Source of the DNA: Argyresthia goedartella
Taxonomy: Eukaryota; Arthropoda; Insecta; Lepidoptera; Argyresthiidae
Assembly: GCA_949825045.1 (NCBI GenBank)
Contig: OX463807.1
Coordinates: 11,247,501 to 11,311,500 of the forward strand
DNA: 64,000 nucleotides
Reading direction: 5' to 3'
Part shown: piece by piece, positions 32,466 through 43,658 of the stretch
Position numbering within the stretch: the first letter of the stretch is position 1
How the letters are laid out: each line of letters opens with the position of its first letter
Made by a program: the position numbers and the translations under genes
The notes under the pieces: model-generated
Seen by the model: the letters and a program-made list of their open reading frames with translations, nothing else
What the model was told of the DNA's origin: nothing
The model's database searches: none

Positions 32466-32899
32466 TAACATAAACATAAAAATAACATAAACATTTATAT
32501 CCAGGCACATTAATTGCTTCTGGCCCCAAACTAAGATGCCATGTGTCTTGGGAACCAGAAACAGCGACATCACACACATATAATAAACATCTGATTGTTC
32601 AAGTCAAAAGTCAAGTCAAAGTACTTTATTACTGTAGATATTTACATATACTTAGCAAGTCAATTTTGCCTCTTCTCTACATTGGACCACTGTGGGAGAA
32701 GAAGGGCGTAGAAACTCCCACAGATTGATTTTTAGATCTCTTTTAAAATAGGTTGTGCTTAACTATTACAAATATGAAAAATTTAATTATTATGATTAAT
32801 AAGCAGGAATAAATAATTACAAAATTATAAACAGCAAGGCCTGTGTTGAGCTAGATTAACCCCATACAGTCCTGTCATTTAAGTAATCTTGAACATTGT
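32466..32899 (-). mobile_element. nested SINE fragment plus truncated CR1-group LINE 3' end
   Basis: 32480-32590 is a headless SINE body (gcttctggccccaaactaag, cttgggaaccagaaacagcg). 32600-32899 is the last 300 bases of the LINE at 10252, from inside the final ORF2 codons (ccccatacagtcctgtcatt) to the 3' end, same orientation. Together they split a dispersed repeat whose remainder resumes at 32900 (gcgttcggagcgcgagtcag). The intact order is visible at 27620-27720. Confidence 0.75.
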
Positions 32900-33349
32900 A
32901 AGCGTTCGGAGCGCGAGTCAGACTCGCGCTTAGCCGGTTTTTCCTGATGACGATGACATCACCTGAGTTAGGTGGGAAGCGGGAGATTCAGATATTTTGT
33001 CTAGACTCTATGGCCGTAGACTGAAGTCCTGGGCAGGCCTACAAGTTTCATAATCGGCAGGCGAGCTCATGTCCGATTTAAAGTGACTAGGGTCTCCACT
33101 GTCGGCGGTTGGCATTGTTTAGCGATTTATATTGTTAAAAATCGTGAAATTTCGATCTGGGGAATGGAAATCGCTGTCAGTTATAAATGTCGGTATGAAC
33201 TTCGATTGATACTATTTTAATGGTAATTATATTATGGTATCATTAAATCAATCATCTTATTTTTGCATGATTAATGAAAAATGAAATATCAAAGAATTGA
33301 GCTAAGCTAACTCAGGACATAAATGCAAATCTCGTAACCAATAACAAAA

Positions 33350-33950
33350 TAACCGGCCAAGTGCGTGTCGGTCTTCGGACATTTAGGGGTCCATAATAAA
33401 TTTAGAATATAAGCCAAAAAAATAAATTAGGAAGGTACTTACTTCACATACACCTGATACACCTAGCTAAAATATCACTATCATTCTTCACCAGCAAATA
33501 ATCACTTTGTTTTTCATAGTGTTTGTACGAATGACAAAGTTAAAAACTAATTATTTTATTTTGTACAAACTAATTTTCATTGAAAGTGTTTATTGAGATA
33601 TACAAGATATACATTTTTTCTCTTACTTTAAAAGTTAGAGGGGACACAAAATTTTCCACTTTGGAAGGGTCTGTCTCTTTAACTTTGAGGAAAAATAGTT
33701 GAAGAAACCTCAACGTTATTTTTAAAGACCTATCTATAGACACCCCACAAATATAGGTTTGATGAAAAAAATGTTTTTTAGTTGATTTTTTTGATAAAAA
33801 TCGTAAAGCGGTTTACGGACTACGTACCTAGTTTCATTTGTGTAGTTTTGATAGTTTTGGAATAAAGTTGCTGTGACATACCGACAGACGAACAGACAGA
33901 CACGACGAAACTATAAATATTGTTTCACTATGGAACCTTAATAACCAGTG
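33350..33950 (+). repeat. complete copy of a second 'ccggccaagtgcg' repeat
   Basis: It starts ataaccggccaagtgcgtgt and ends ctatggaaccttaat. It contains ttccactttggaagggtctg and ttgctgtgacataccgacag. It is absent from block B copy 1, so it inserted after the duplication. Confidence 0.65.
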
Positions 33951-35047
33951 TTCAGTTAAAATATTTTCAGTTAGATTTATAAGCGCAATGTTTCAATAAT
34001 ATAGTGTTACTATTCTAAAAACAAATGATGCCCAACAAGGTTAGATTCGTATTGAATATTCTAGCATGTGATTGAATCATTACCAAACACCCTTCAATTT
34101 GGCACAAGTAGCTTTGAAAGAGCCCTGTAGCGACTTCCGTTTGATTTCCATCTACGACGTGCAATTTATATTTGATTACATCTCTATGCTTTCAACAATA
34201 AGGAAAACTGGAGTGAAGGCGCCATAATCATAATGACGTTCTTATTTCAAAGAAAATGGTCTTCAGTATACGGTTGGCCTAAAGACTACTTACAAATATT
34301 TACATTTTACTAAAAATAATGCTATAAATATGTAACATGTACATAAATAGTAGATACAAATAAATGCTTGATATATACAAATAAAAATTAATGGTGTCAT
34401 AATCTTAACGACGAGCTTATTTAAAAAAACAGGCTACCCCCATAATTGACTCCTAAAACCACGAGAAATCCATCACGAAGTCAACGCGCACCAAGCCGGC
34501 TTTGTTCAGAATTCCAGTGAAAACCTGTGCCTCTCGTTGTGGACCTATCTTCTATCTACAGTATCTGTGTTTACTGTAGATCATTCCAGCGAATGCGATT
34601 TCCGTCCGTCCACCCACGTTCCGGTTCCGGCCCGTCGTATTGGAAATAGAGTGTGCCTTACCGTACACGTTTGACAGAGTTGAACACTTGGTCACGTCTT
34701 ATAGGGGTGCTCACGTTTTCACTTCCCCACCCTTTTGATAAGATCGCAGGTCAATGTGCACAGAATGAGCGTGCAATCACATGACAAAGGCCTGGCAAAA
34801 CACACACACACACATAACTCAGCCAAAACTTGGCTAAGCCCCGTATGCACAGATGAAATCTCAAAGTTATTTAAGCACATTATTCGAGCAACAGTCTATG
34901 AATTTGGCCCTTAAGCCGATTTCACACGAGGGCAGAATAGAAATTAACAGGGATAGTTTAAGGTTGATCTCCCTTTCTTTTCTAAGCAAAACTGCGAGGA
35001 GGTGATGTTGATACATAGCTCTGACCATGCTGTTATGTTTAGTGTAT

Positions 35048-35345
35048 ATGTCACCGTAAGATTGTCAAAACCGTTAGTAAACTAACGCGTTCGTTTCTAA
35101 ACTATCGACAAATTGTAAACCAGACCGACATGGTTTAGAATTTAGGTTTATTTTGTTCTTAGATGTCAACCTAACATGAAGACTATTCGGGGGCTTCGCT
35201 GCGCTTGCCCGCTCTAGTCTTCAGCTAAGCTACCGCAGTGTTTGCCCTGGTATTTCCTTTGCCATTCAAGTTTGAACTAGTTCACAGTTTGTAAACTAAA
35301 AGAAAAAAAACGTTAGTTTATGACAAACTATAGTCAAACTAACAA
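35048..35345 (-). repeat. 'aaaaccgttag' MITE, degenerate copy
   Basis: The left end is gtcaaaaccgttagtaaact and the right end is aaacgttagtttatgacaaa. Inside is gggggcttcgctgcgcttgc, the reverse of the module in 53750-54091. Confidence 0.6.
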
Positions 35346-35397
35346 AATATAGTCTTTGAGAGATTTCTTCAAAAAAAAACAACATCCTAACAGTTAC

Positions 35398-35843
35398 TAG
35401 TCAATATATCTAAGAAAACATAATGTATCTGAGGAAAATATCTTTAATATCTTTAAAGCCATTGATAGCCGCCACAATGTGCAAACTAGAAATAAACATT
35501 TTAACTTTATTTTCTAGTGTTCAGACTCACAAAAGTTAGTATTTCTTTTATGGGACACTGTACACGCTTCCACAATAAAATTCCGCAAGACATACAAAAC
35601 TTAACTGAAGCTCGATTCAAAAAATGTAATAAGCACACTTTATGCACAAAGGCTACTACAAAATTAATGACTTTTTACAAAACACCGAAATCTGGCATTA
35701 AACCAGTTCATTGCACCCTATATATTATGTACTAATAATTAGGCACCTACTTAATATTATATTATGTTTGCTTGATTATGTTATAAAGTTCATAAAGTCT
35801 CAATTTTGTGCTATTATGAATAAAAATCTTTGAACTGAACTGA
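35398..35843 (+). pseudogene. truncated LINE 3' end: reverse transcriptase C-terminus
   Basis: ENIMYLRK and, in a frame open from 35517, FRLTKVSISFMGHCTRFHNK and IPQDIQNLTEARFKK correspond to the extreme C-terminus of the CR1-group LINE ORF2 (ENIMYVRK, FRLAKVSNSFKGQCFLYYN, FEQFKKH). The 3' end contains aataaaaatctttgaactga and directly abuts block A copy 2. Confidence 0.7.
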
Positions 35844-36105
35844 ACACTTTACTTTTTCATCCGCTGGGGAGTACATATATTGAAGCAAAATAATGCAACT
35901 TTAATAATAATTAATGTTGGGCCAACATGGAAATTTCACTTGAATAATTTAAGTCTTGTGTAAAAGTGTAAATAAAAGTTCGTCGTAACTAGCTCATTAG
36001 GTCTATGGGCACAATCCCAAAGCAGTGGCGAAAGACTAGCCCCTGCCTGTCACGCCAAAAGGATTTAATTGCGCGCTAAAAGAAGCGCAAATTTGTATCT
36101 CTGCT
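35844..36105 (+). repeat. segmental duplication, block A copy 2
   Basis: This is the counterpart of 32116-32370 with scattered differences: gccaacatggaaatttcact, ctgcctgtcacgccaaaagg, aagcgcaaatttgtatctct. Confidence 0.8.
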
Positions 36106-36499
36106 ATTTGATATATCATTATTTTATTTTCAACACAAATTGAATAGTGATTTTCTGATTACTAATTAGATCGCAGTTGAGCTCGTGATAAAAGCTCGAT
36201 AATTGACTGTACCTAAGTATGTTTATCTCATCGTGCTCACAAAGAGATGATAATCATTAATTTGTGAACAAATATTTACTTAATACGCCGCCGATTCGTT
36301 ATCACAACCTCTGCGAGTACATACGACCGGTTAAAACCTACAAATCAGGTAATTTTGGTTCAACACAGTTTTAGAACAACATCGAAATAAACTTGCACAC
36401 AGCTTGAAATTAGACACTATATCAGACATAGACAGTATGTTTCCGGCTAATCGTGGTTGCACACTGTGTGATTAGAAAATCCTGTTTATTTTGGGCGGT

Positions 36500-36695
36500 T
36501 ACTTGGCACATAACATATACATACCAGCACATACATTGCTTCTGGCCCCACACTAAGATATCCCTGTGACGTGGTAACCAAAAACAGCGATGTTAAATGT
36601 TTTTTCCAAGATTTGATTTTATTTCCTTCCCCCTCAGCCAGGAGTCGAACCCGGAACGTCTTACTTGGGAACAACAACCTCGACCGCAACAACAT
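36500..36695 (-). mobile_element. tRNA-derived SINE (minus), left member of a head-to-head pair
   Basis: The body (gcttctggccccacactaag, cgtggtaaccaaaaacagcg) and a B-box region (gccaggagtcgaacccggaa) are present. The A-box side ends near 36690 where the facing copy begins. Confidence 0.7.
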
Positions 36696-36868
36696 GGAGG
36701 CTTTGTTGATATACGATAAGACGAAGCGAGAGATCCTGGGTTCGAATCCCGGCTGGGGAGATAGCAGAAAACTGCCCTGTGTGACGTCGCTGTTTTTATT
36801 TCCCACGACACCTGGAATCCTAGTGTGGGGCCAGAAGCTAGGTATGTTTATAAGACAAATTACCGTGC
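36696..36868 (+). mobile_element. tRNA-derived SINE (plus), right member of the pair
   Basis: The B box (gggttcgaatcccggctggg, 36738-36757) is followed by the SINE body: gacgtcgctgtttttatttc, cccacgacacctggaatcct, agtgtggggccagaagct. The heads of the two copies meet at about 36695. Confidence 0.7.
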
Positions 36869-36929
36869 TATCTCTACCGCATCTGGCTCTATAGTGGAGA
36901 TCCTCCAGAGTGTGACGACGGCGTGTTGG

Positions 36930-37189
36930 TGTCAGTTGTCAGACTGACCGCGTCACAGGCGCGTGCGTCTGCGCATCCCGTTGAAAAAATGTGTCATTTA
37001 GTCATATCGTTTCGTTTATCTTAATTACAAAACTGTGAGAGCACGAGAGGTTAAACTGTGAATAGTGGTTCGTCTGTGAAAATTATAAAAGTATAGTTTC
37101 GTGGACGAGTGTACAGTCTTCATAAATATGGTGGCTGATGAACTATCAATACTTTGATATTGATGAACATTCTTCAAATTCCCGGGAAG
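36930..37189 (+). promoter_or_regulatory. candidate promoter and untranslated first exon (weak)
   Basis: A GC-richer patch with gcgcgtgcgtctgcgcatcc follows a tcagtt initiator-like site near 36930. The transcript-like sequence lacks a long frame and ends GGGAAG|GTAACT, a good donor consensus at 37189/37190. It could be an upstream exon of the tolloid-like gene 19 kb away, or chance. Confidence 0.22.
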
Positions 37190-37307
37190 GTAACTATTAC
37201 ACATATTCTATTGAAAATACAAATAAGCTAATACAAAGGAGTCTAATATGTATAAGTTTCATCTTCGACCACAAAGATATTTGAACACCTTATTTACAAT
37301 GTGAAAT

Positions 37308-37562
37308 ATTAAACTGCACATCAAAAATACTGATTTGCATAGCAAATAATAGGACAAATGCTGCGGTGGCTTCGGTGAAGGGAAAAGGGGGGTGAGCGAA
37401 GCGAAGCCCCCTTTATTCTTCGTGTATTAGGTTGAACATGTAAGAACGACAAAAATACTTTAAACATAAACTTAAGTACACATAAAATATTTAAAACATA
37501 AAAAGTGTTTTTGCGTTGATCCTTTTTTGCTGTGCAAATCAGTATTTTTGATATGCGATTTA
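37308..37562. mobile_element. MITE with about 38-bp terminal inverted repeats
   Basis: The left end (atcaaaaatactgatttgca, then tagcaaa) and the right end (tttgctgtgcaaatcagtat, then ttttgat) are near-perfect inverts. TTAA lies at both edges (37306 region and 37561 region). The centre holds gtgagcgaagcgaagccccc and attaggttgaacatgtaaga. Older relatives lie near 26900 and 63750. Confidence 0.7.
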
Positions 37563-37564
37563 AT

Positions 37565-39585
37565 ACTAGCCATTTACAATATTATAATTTTAAGCTAATT
37601 TTATTTTAAAGTCCTTTTTTTATTTCTTTTCACAGTTTCAGTACAGGATTGCATGCTTTGTCGTACTTGAATCTCGTACACAATAAAAACTATTCAAACA
37701 GCCTTTAAGGTATTCCTCAGAGCATCTTCAGGGAGCGATATTTAAATTTCATAATAACCCCGACATCATTGTTCCTGTTTCACCGATTACTATCCATGCT
37801 TGGATTAAGATGAGCACAGATTCGTAATACTAGTCTGAGTATGACTGACAGTCAAAACTAATTACAGTAATAATTGTCAAAATGTCGTCGTTAGTAAGCA
37901 AGTCCCTAGTACCCACACATAATTTTAAGGTCGTAAAGAGAATAGCCCTTCATTAAAAACCAAGGGCTGAAGTTATCACTGGTAGGTGATACGAATTTGC
38001 ACTCAAAGCGGGAGATGGTAGGATTCAAAATGTGTCTTTATGGTGTCATGAAAGTAACATTTATGGTGTTTTTGTGTGACGCAATCTTCGGTTATGTTAT
38101 GAGAGGTAGAGATGTACTTATAATCTGCCTCTAAATGGAGGTTATTCTTTTGAGTACCCATTTACTTTGTAAATAATCATGACATCTGTCATAAATATTT
38201 GTTTTCGGATAAGTTTCTATAAGTAGCGGCAGCTATAAAATGGGTCTTTTCGTTGCTATACGTCAATTGCAGTTGCAATACTTGCAGAGCGCCTGCAATG
38301 ATATTCAAGAGAACATTATAGCAAGTTCATATCGTTGCTTCTTCGTCAAAAGGCTTTTCTGTTTTGTTTTTAAATTACCAAATGATTGACGAGTGAGGAA
38401 AAATCACACCTTACTCATTACTTGAATCTAGTATCTCTCATATCCATGGTTTCCAAGACATCTTCTGACGCGTGAAGAGAGCGCAATTTATATTAATTTG
38501 AAAGGATAACGTTTCGAGGATTCTGTTTTAATTTGTTATATAAGGTGCGTTATACAGAACGGTATATTAAATTTTAATATTATACGGGACGGTGGCAAAT
38601 TTAAAAACATCTTGGGAAGTTTCAGACTAATAATAAAAAAACGATTTCGTTAATTTATGGACACATTCATAAATTTCTTTAAAAAAAAGTTGATCACAAA
38701 TTAAGGCCGTGATTTGAAATAATAATGCGAAAAACATTTTCCATAAAGCTGCAAAACGAATAAAAGTTTCCCCTCACGGGAAATTAGAGGAATGTTGTTT
38801 CGTTGGAAGATTGTGAAATTTGGAAATTGTTTTCCAATGAATATTAAAAGTTAAATTATCGTTTTGCAACAATATTATGAGTACGGTAGCGTTATTAAAC
38901 GGAGTAGTATAAAAATTTATGTTATGTGGGGAAGCATCGGGGAAGGGACGATTTATCAATTCGATTCTCGGTTAAAGAGTCGATTAAAAATAATAAATGT
39001 CGGTATATCTTCTTCAAAACCTAGAGGTGAAAAAAAAAACCACCCTATATTATCACAAACGTCGCGAGATGCCGCGTAGGTGTGAAATTAATTTGCTCAG
39101 TTGATGTCACGTCAAGGGTGAGACGGGGAGTGTCAAATTGAAACCGCGGGACGAAATACAAAATATTTATGAATACTGTCTTATTTGCCTTATATTTAAA
39201 TACCGCAGTGCTGATTAGGGCATTACGAAACTCTCAAGGAGACAATGCTATGTCTAAATTGAGAAATTAACGAAGTTTAATACGTAAGTATCCTTCTGTC
39301 TCTGCAAATGTCACAAAAAAACGGGTCATAACGATAATTAAGTATTTGATTAGTGAAATTCTCAGTTCAGAAATCGGAGGTTAGTAACCCACCAAACTGA
39401 CAGCTCGGAATCAACTGCCGGTTGCTTTAGCTCCTATTTACAAACCTTTTTTATCATTTGGTTAGTTTAGTTGTGACGCCTCACCCTTAAGCCATCTTAC
39501 CAACTAGAATGGTTAATTGTATTATTAACATTTACCCAGTGCGCCCAGTGACTATTCTCGTATTACTTGTATAAAACATAGACAA
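37565..39585. other. no gene recognised
   Basis: No supported exon or repeat call. Frames are short and without motifs. Confidence 0.3.
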
Positions 39586-39589
39586 ACAT

Positions 39590-39808
39590 CTACATAAACA
39601 TTGTATTCAGGCATATTCAGCATTCATTCAGCATTGCTTCTGGCCCCACACTAGGATACCCTGTGTCGTGGGAACCAAAAACAGCGACGGCACGCACATA
39701 TAAACACCAAAGACCTGGGTTATTTTTTCTTCACCCCCAGCCGGGGATCGAACCCGGGACCTCTCGCATGGCAGGCAGAGCCACAACCGCTGCGCCAAGA
39801 GGTCGTCA
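39590..39808 (-). mobile_element. tRNA-derived SINE, best preserved copy
   Basis: On the minus strand there is an A box tggcgcagcgg and a B box ggttcgatccc, both fitting the RNA polymerase III consensus. The body has gtcgctgtttttggttccca and agtgtggggccagaagcaat, and the tail has gctgaatgaatgctgaatat short repeats. The head could pass for a tRNA, but no acceptor stem pairs and the body follows directly. Confidence 0.85.
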
Positions 39809-39809
39809 T

Positions 39810-41605
39810 TTTACCCTATTACCCTTACCCTACCACGTTTCACAATATTCCCAGAACCCTAATCGAGCCTGTCACTATCCATAATATCTGCCACGTTTCC
39901 GGTAGAGAAAAAGTTCATTCATACCTACATATTATTGGAATGTATCACGTTTATCACCGAGTGTGATAACAGACTCCGGTCATACATCACCTAGTTTGGT
40001 ACGAAACATCACACACACCAACACTCTCAGTTTAAAAACCCACTTTAGTGCCGTGATATAGGGTTGAAATTTGGTTATCCTTCGTAAGGGGTATGTTACA
40101 CCAGTGGGAGTGTAAAGGTCAAAGAACATTGCTAGATTACAAGTGATGGTGATAATGGGCCCTTACTGTGAATGTGCTGTTTTATTGATAAGCGATGGGT
40201 GCAGTGTCTGGCCTGTTTACTTTATTTTATGGTAGAAAAATATAATACTGTGACGTGAGCGCCAAATTACTTGTGTCCCTAATTAAATTAAATCTTAGAT
40301 AAATTTAACGTATTACTGATATTTTGCATATTGTGACTATGGATGGAATTTAAGAGTTACCACAGGTATTTTTTTTTGGTCATTTTGAGATTTAACTAGA
40401 AACAAGAATGTTTTCAGAAGCGAAGTGTACACCAAAAAATATTGCTATCAGAAAAAAAAAATGATAAAAAATGGACTTACATATACGTAAAGTACTATCA
40501 TTATTATACGAACTGCTTCTTCATAAGTAATTAGTACCTGAAATCTAAGTAGGTATGACTATGTATACACATTGTAGTTATACGTGTAAGGGTTACCACC
40601 CAAAATTAAGGGAATGTCAAATGAATTATTAACATTATTACAATTATATTTATAACATTTCTGAAAAAAATAACTCAGAATTTAATTCTCAGAAGCTTAG
40701 GTCTCAGAGGCCTCAAGTAGCGTAATAAGTATGATCTACCTACTAAAGTTGATATGATATATGTATAAGTAAAAAAAATGCTTCAGGGATCAACATTTTC
40801 ATTCGCTATCTACTAATAACAGCATTATTTCCAAAATAGAATTTTCTAAAGGTGTTGGAGCTATTGCTCCAGCCCGCGATACTACAAAAAAGAAATATCG
40901 ATCGCTAACATTTTGAGTCTTTCTTCAAGAAAAGCAGGATTAATATTGGTTGTAAAAGACATGGCTTCAAAGTATTCGCAACGTGGAATTTAGGAATATA
41001 TTCAATATGAGGGCGATAAGGCCGGAGTATTTTGCACTTTTTAGCTAAAAGGTGTTTAAATAAGTTTAACTGGGAGTTTCTTGACCTAAATTAGTAATTT
41101 AGTACCGAGAATGTATCTCTGATAACATTATCTTTGTTTTGGAGCAACCTCCATTAAAGCCTCTGTAGCAGTAACCTTGAAATTACTCGTTCGTTAATGG
41201 GTCGTATCCTATAAAGTACCATCGGTATGGTAACAAGAAATATGGCAACTACAAAAATCTGAGCTATTGACCAAGCAACAGGATCTAACTTGTTGTATTA
41301 TACTAAAGTTTGGGAGAGTTGTCTGAGTATTGTAACATTGCCCTGAATAGTCATAAAGATAATCGTTATTTATAGAGATAAGCTCACCCTTGCGCATAAC
41401 TTTTCATGCAACCTATTTACCAACTACTCGCCGTGCGTATAAAGTATAAATTTAACTAAGTAAAGAGGATGTTGCTATGTTACTTCGCTATGGATCCGCA
41501 ATTGGATCCGTTGAACCAGGGTTTTGGTTCAACCGCAAGCTTCGATTGTTTGCTGCTTGATTGCAAAGCAAGGAAACGCGAAAATTACCAATGAGCCCAT
41601 TTTCG
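39810..41605. other. no gene recognised
   Basis: AT-rich. No motif-bearing frame was found. Confidence 0.3.
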
Positions 41606-41609
41606 ATCA

Positions 41610-42290
41610 TTCATATTTTATTTATTTATTCGTATGGCAGCGTAGTAGGAATGTCACAGGCATGTATCCAAATTTCATAACCAGTTGGTTGCGTCGTTTG
41701 TAAGGGTGATGAAGCCATTAGGATCTCCAGGGTAAGTCGGCAGAGAGCACTCACGCGTGGTCGACTGTCCGGAACTCGGCACCGCAGTCGCAGCTTGGAG
41801 AGGCAGACCAACTACAGCGGTGTCTGTAATGGACGGTGCGTCCGTGGCCTGTACGGATTCTATTTAATTGGCAACAGTCCCAACGGGAAAGTTCGGAGCC
41901 CGGTACGTATGTGCCTGGGCGAATGCAGTCACTTACGTTGCACCCCATCTTAGCTTGCCAGCATTAAGTCCAATCGCCCTTGACGTTGAAGTTTTCCTTT
42001 GATAGGCTTAGCGCGAGGCGGCAGGGAGTATGTCGTGACTTCAGCCTCTTCGTGTTCGGGCTGGAGAAACACCTGGTGGCATAACAGAGCAACGTTTTTG
42101 GAAATTTTGAATTTTCTCTCATCAAGGCCGCTCTTCTGCGGATGTTAGGGGGGGGGGGGGCAATATTTGATAGCACTGGTAGCCAGGGTGTAGTGGCGGA
42201 GTCCAGTGTTCCAGATATGCACACCATGGTTGCGTTGAGCTCCACGTCCACAAGCGTAACGTGCGCGCCAGCCAGACTGGCGAGCAGTAT
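41610..42290 (-). mobile_element. 5'-truncated LINE: reverse transcriptase C-terminal region with aaata tail
   Basis: Minus-strand pieces are LDSATTPWLPVLSNIAPP (about 42240-42150), RLKSR and LALSLSKE, then LSRWDCCQLNRIRTGHGRT and SCDCGAEFRTVDHA (41880-41755), and a degraded last part to 41626. LNRIRTGHGRT and the CDCG block are the C-terminal hallmark of Jockey-like LINEs. The 3' end is an (aaata)n-like tract at 41610-41630. Confidence 0.75.
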
Positions 42291-43069
42291 TCATTATGAT
42301 TAATCTGAAAAGATATTTCCAATAAATTTGAAAATAAGCGCTTATTTCATTCATGAATTGTAAGAAATACATGATTATCGTCATGAAAAGGTTAATAATA
42401 ATAATTCATTCACGAATAGACATTCAATAGTGTCATCGCGTTACTTTAGCGCTACACTCTGCTCGCAAAAAAGTTAACCTTGGGGTGGCTGAACAAGAAT
42501 AAAAACAATTGACTCCCCGCTCATCATCAAGGTAAACGCGATGGGATTCTGCAATTTCACTTTCTGATGACAGATAGGTCTTGTCAACTAATAAGAACAT
42601 AAATAGTATCTTCTTCTTCTATCTTCTACAAGGGGGTTGTAGTGCCTGCACCTGGCCCACTTGAGCGGGGCCTTTGTGCATGTCCCCTTCGCCTGCTTAT
42701 CTACTTCAGCCATCCCAACTCCTGCACCAGCAGGAGAAGGAGGCCTGGGTGTTCTAGGAGCTCGTGGGTGTTTGTTGTGTCTCCTAGGATAGCCATCCTG
42801 GTTTCTGTTGTGAATGGACATGCCAGTAGCATTTGTTCTACTGTTTCATCCACAACGGACAGCACAGGGGGCTGTCCGTTGCACCTGTAATTGTCAAGTG
42901 TTTGTTTAGTCTACAATGGCCTGTAATAAGGCTTGTTAGTATTTTTACTGCGTGGCAGTCTCATTAAGTAATTCGTAAATTTATGGTTATACTTGTCTAT
43001 AAAAAGTTTTGTGTTTTTGCAGTCTTCTCTGCTAGACCATAATAGGTTTTGTTGCTGTACTGTGGCTTC

Positions 43070-43510
43070 TCAGAGCCTTTTCCGTACAGCTTCCGCTGAT
43101 AAGGGCGAGAATGGTGGAGGGCCGATTGCTGGCCTTTCTACCCCTAATTTTGCTAGCTTGTCTGCCTCCCAGTTGGCCTGGTCACCCTGGTGACCTTTTA
43201 CCCACTGGACTGTGGCTTTGTTTTTCTCACCTAGCCTGCTGAGTGCCTTGTGGCATTCTAGTATGAGTTTTGATTTTGTCAACGGTCTTTTTAGTGAGCT
43301 TAGTAGGGCTGCGCAGTCCGTTTTAAAGGTTAAGTCATTCCCCCTGGATCATTTATCAAGTTGCCCCTTGTAGGAGACTCAGTGTTTCAGCTTGAAACAC
43401 TGTCGTCTCCTTTCCGAAGCTTAGGGAAAGTTTAATGTCAAGCTCCGGCGAGAAAAGACCTCCGCCTGTGTTCATGCTTTTTTTTGAGCCATCACTGTAT
43501 ATTGTTATCT
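43070..43510 (-). pseudogene. LINE RNase H domain
   Basis: The pieces are ITIYSDGSKKSMNTGGGLFS with ETTVFQAETLSLL (about 43505-43365), then, after a break, KLILECHKALSRL and QWVKGHQGDQANWEADKLAK (43282-43120). They carry the D of SDGSK, the E of FQAE and the D of EADK expected for RNase H type I. It would remove the RNA strand during element copying. Confidence 0.8.
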
Positions 43511-43658
43511 TTTGTGATTTGGTATTGTTGGTGTTTCCAAGCCCTTGGCTGTGATTTCATATTTCCTACCGAATAGGAATTCTGTTTTTATGCGATCAAT
43601 TCCAATAATAGCTTCCGGCACTTCCCCGAATGCTTTTTCTAGAATTGTGCAGTGTCCT

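Larger units (their letters stand above)
32385..34895 (+). repeat. segmental duplication, block B copy 2 (with later insertions)
   Basis: It is homologous to 27585-29105 in order and orientation. Relative to that copy it has extra sequence at 32466-32899 (SINE and LINE fragments), 33350-33950 (a dispersed repeat) and about 34255-34400. It lacks the MITE at 28176-28318 and about 80 bases near its right end. Confidence 0.8.

Noticed and set aside
36738..36757. Possible tRNA gene (B box gggttcgaatccc), also at 39750-39780, 53510-53560 and 55978-56000
   Set aside because: Each is followed directly by SINE body sequence and lacks a pairing acceptor stem, so they are SINE heads, not tRNA genes.
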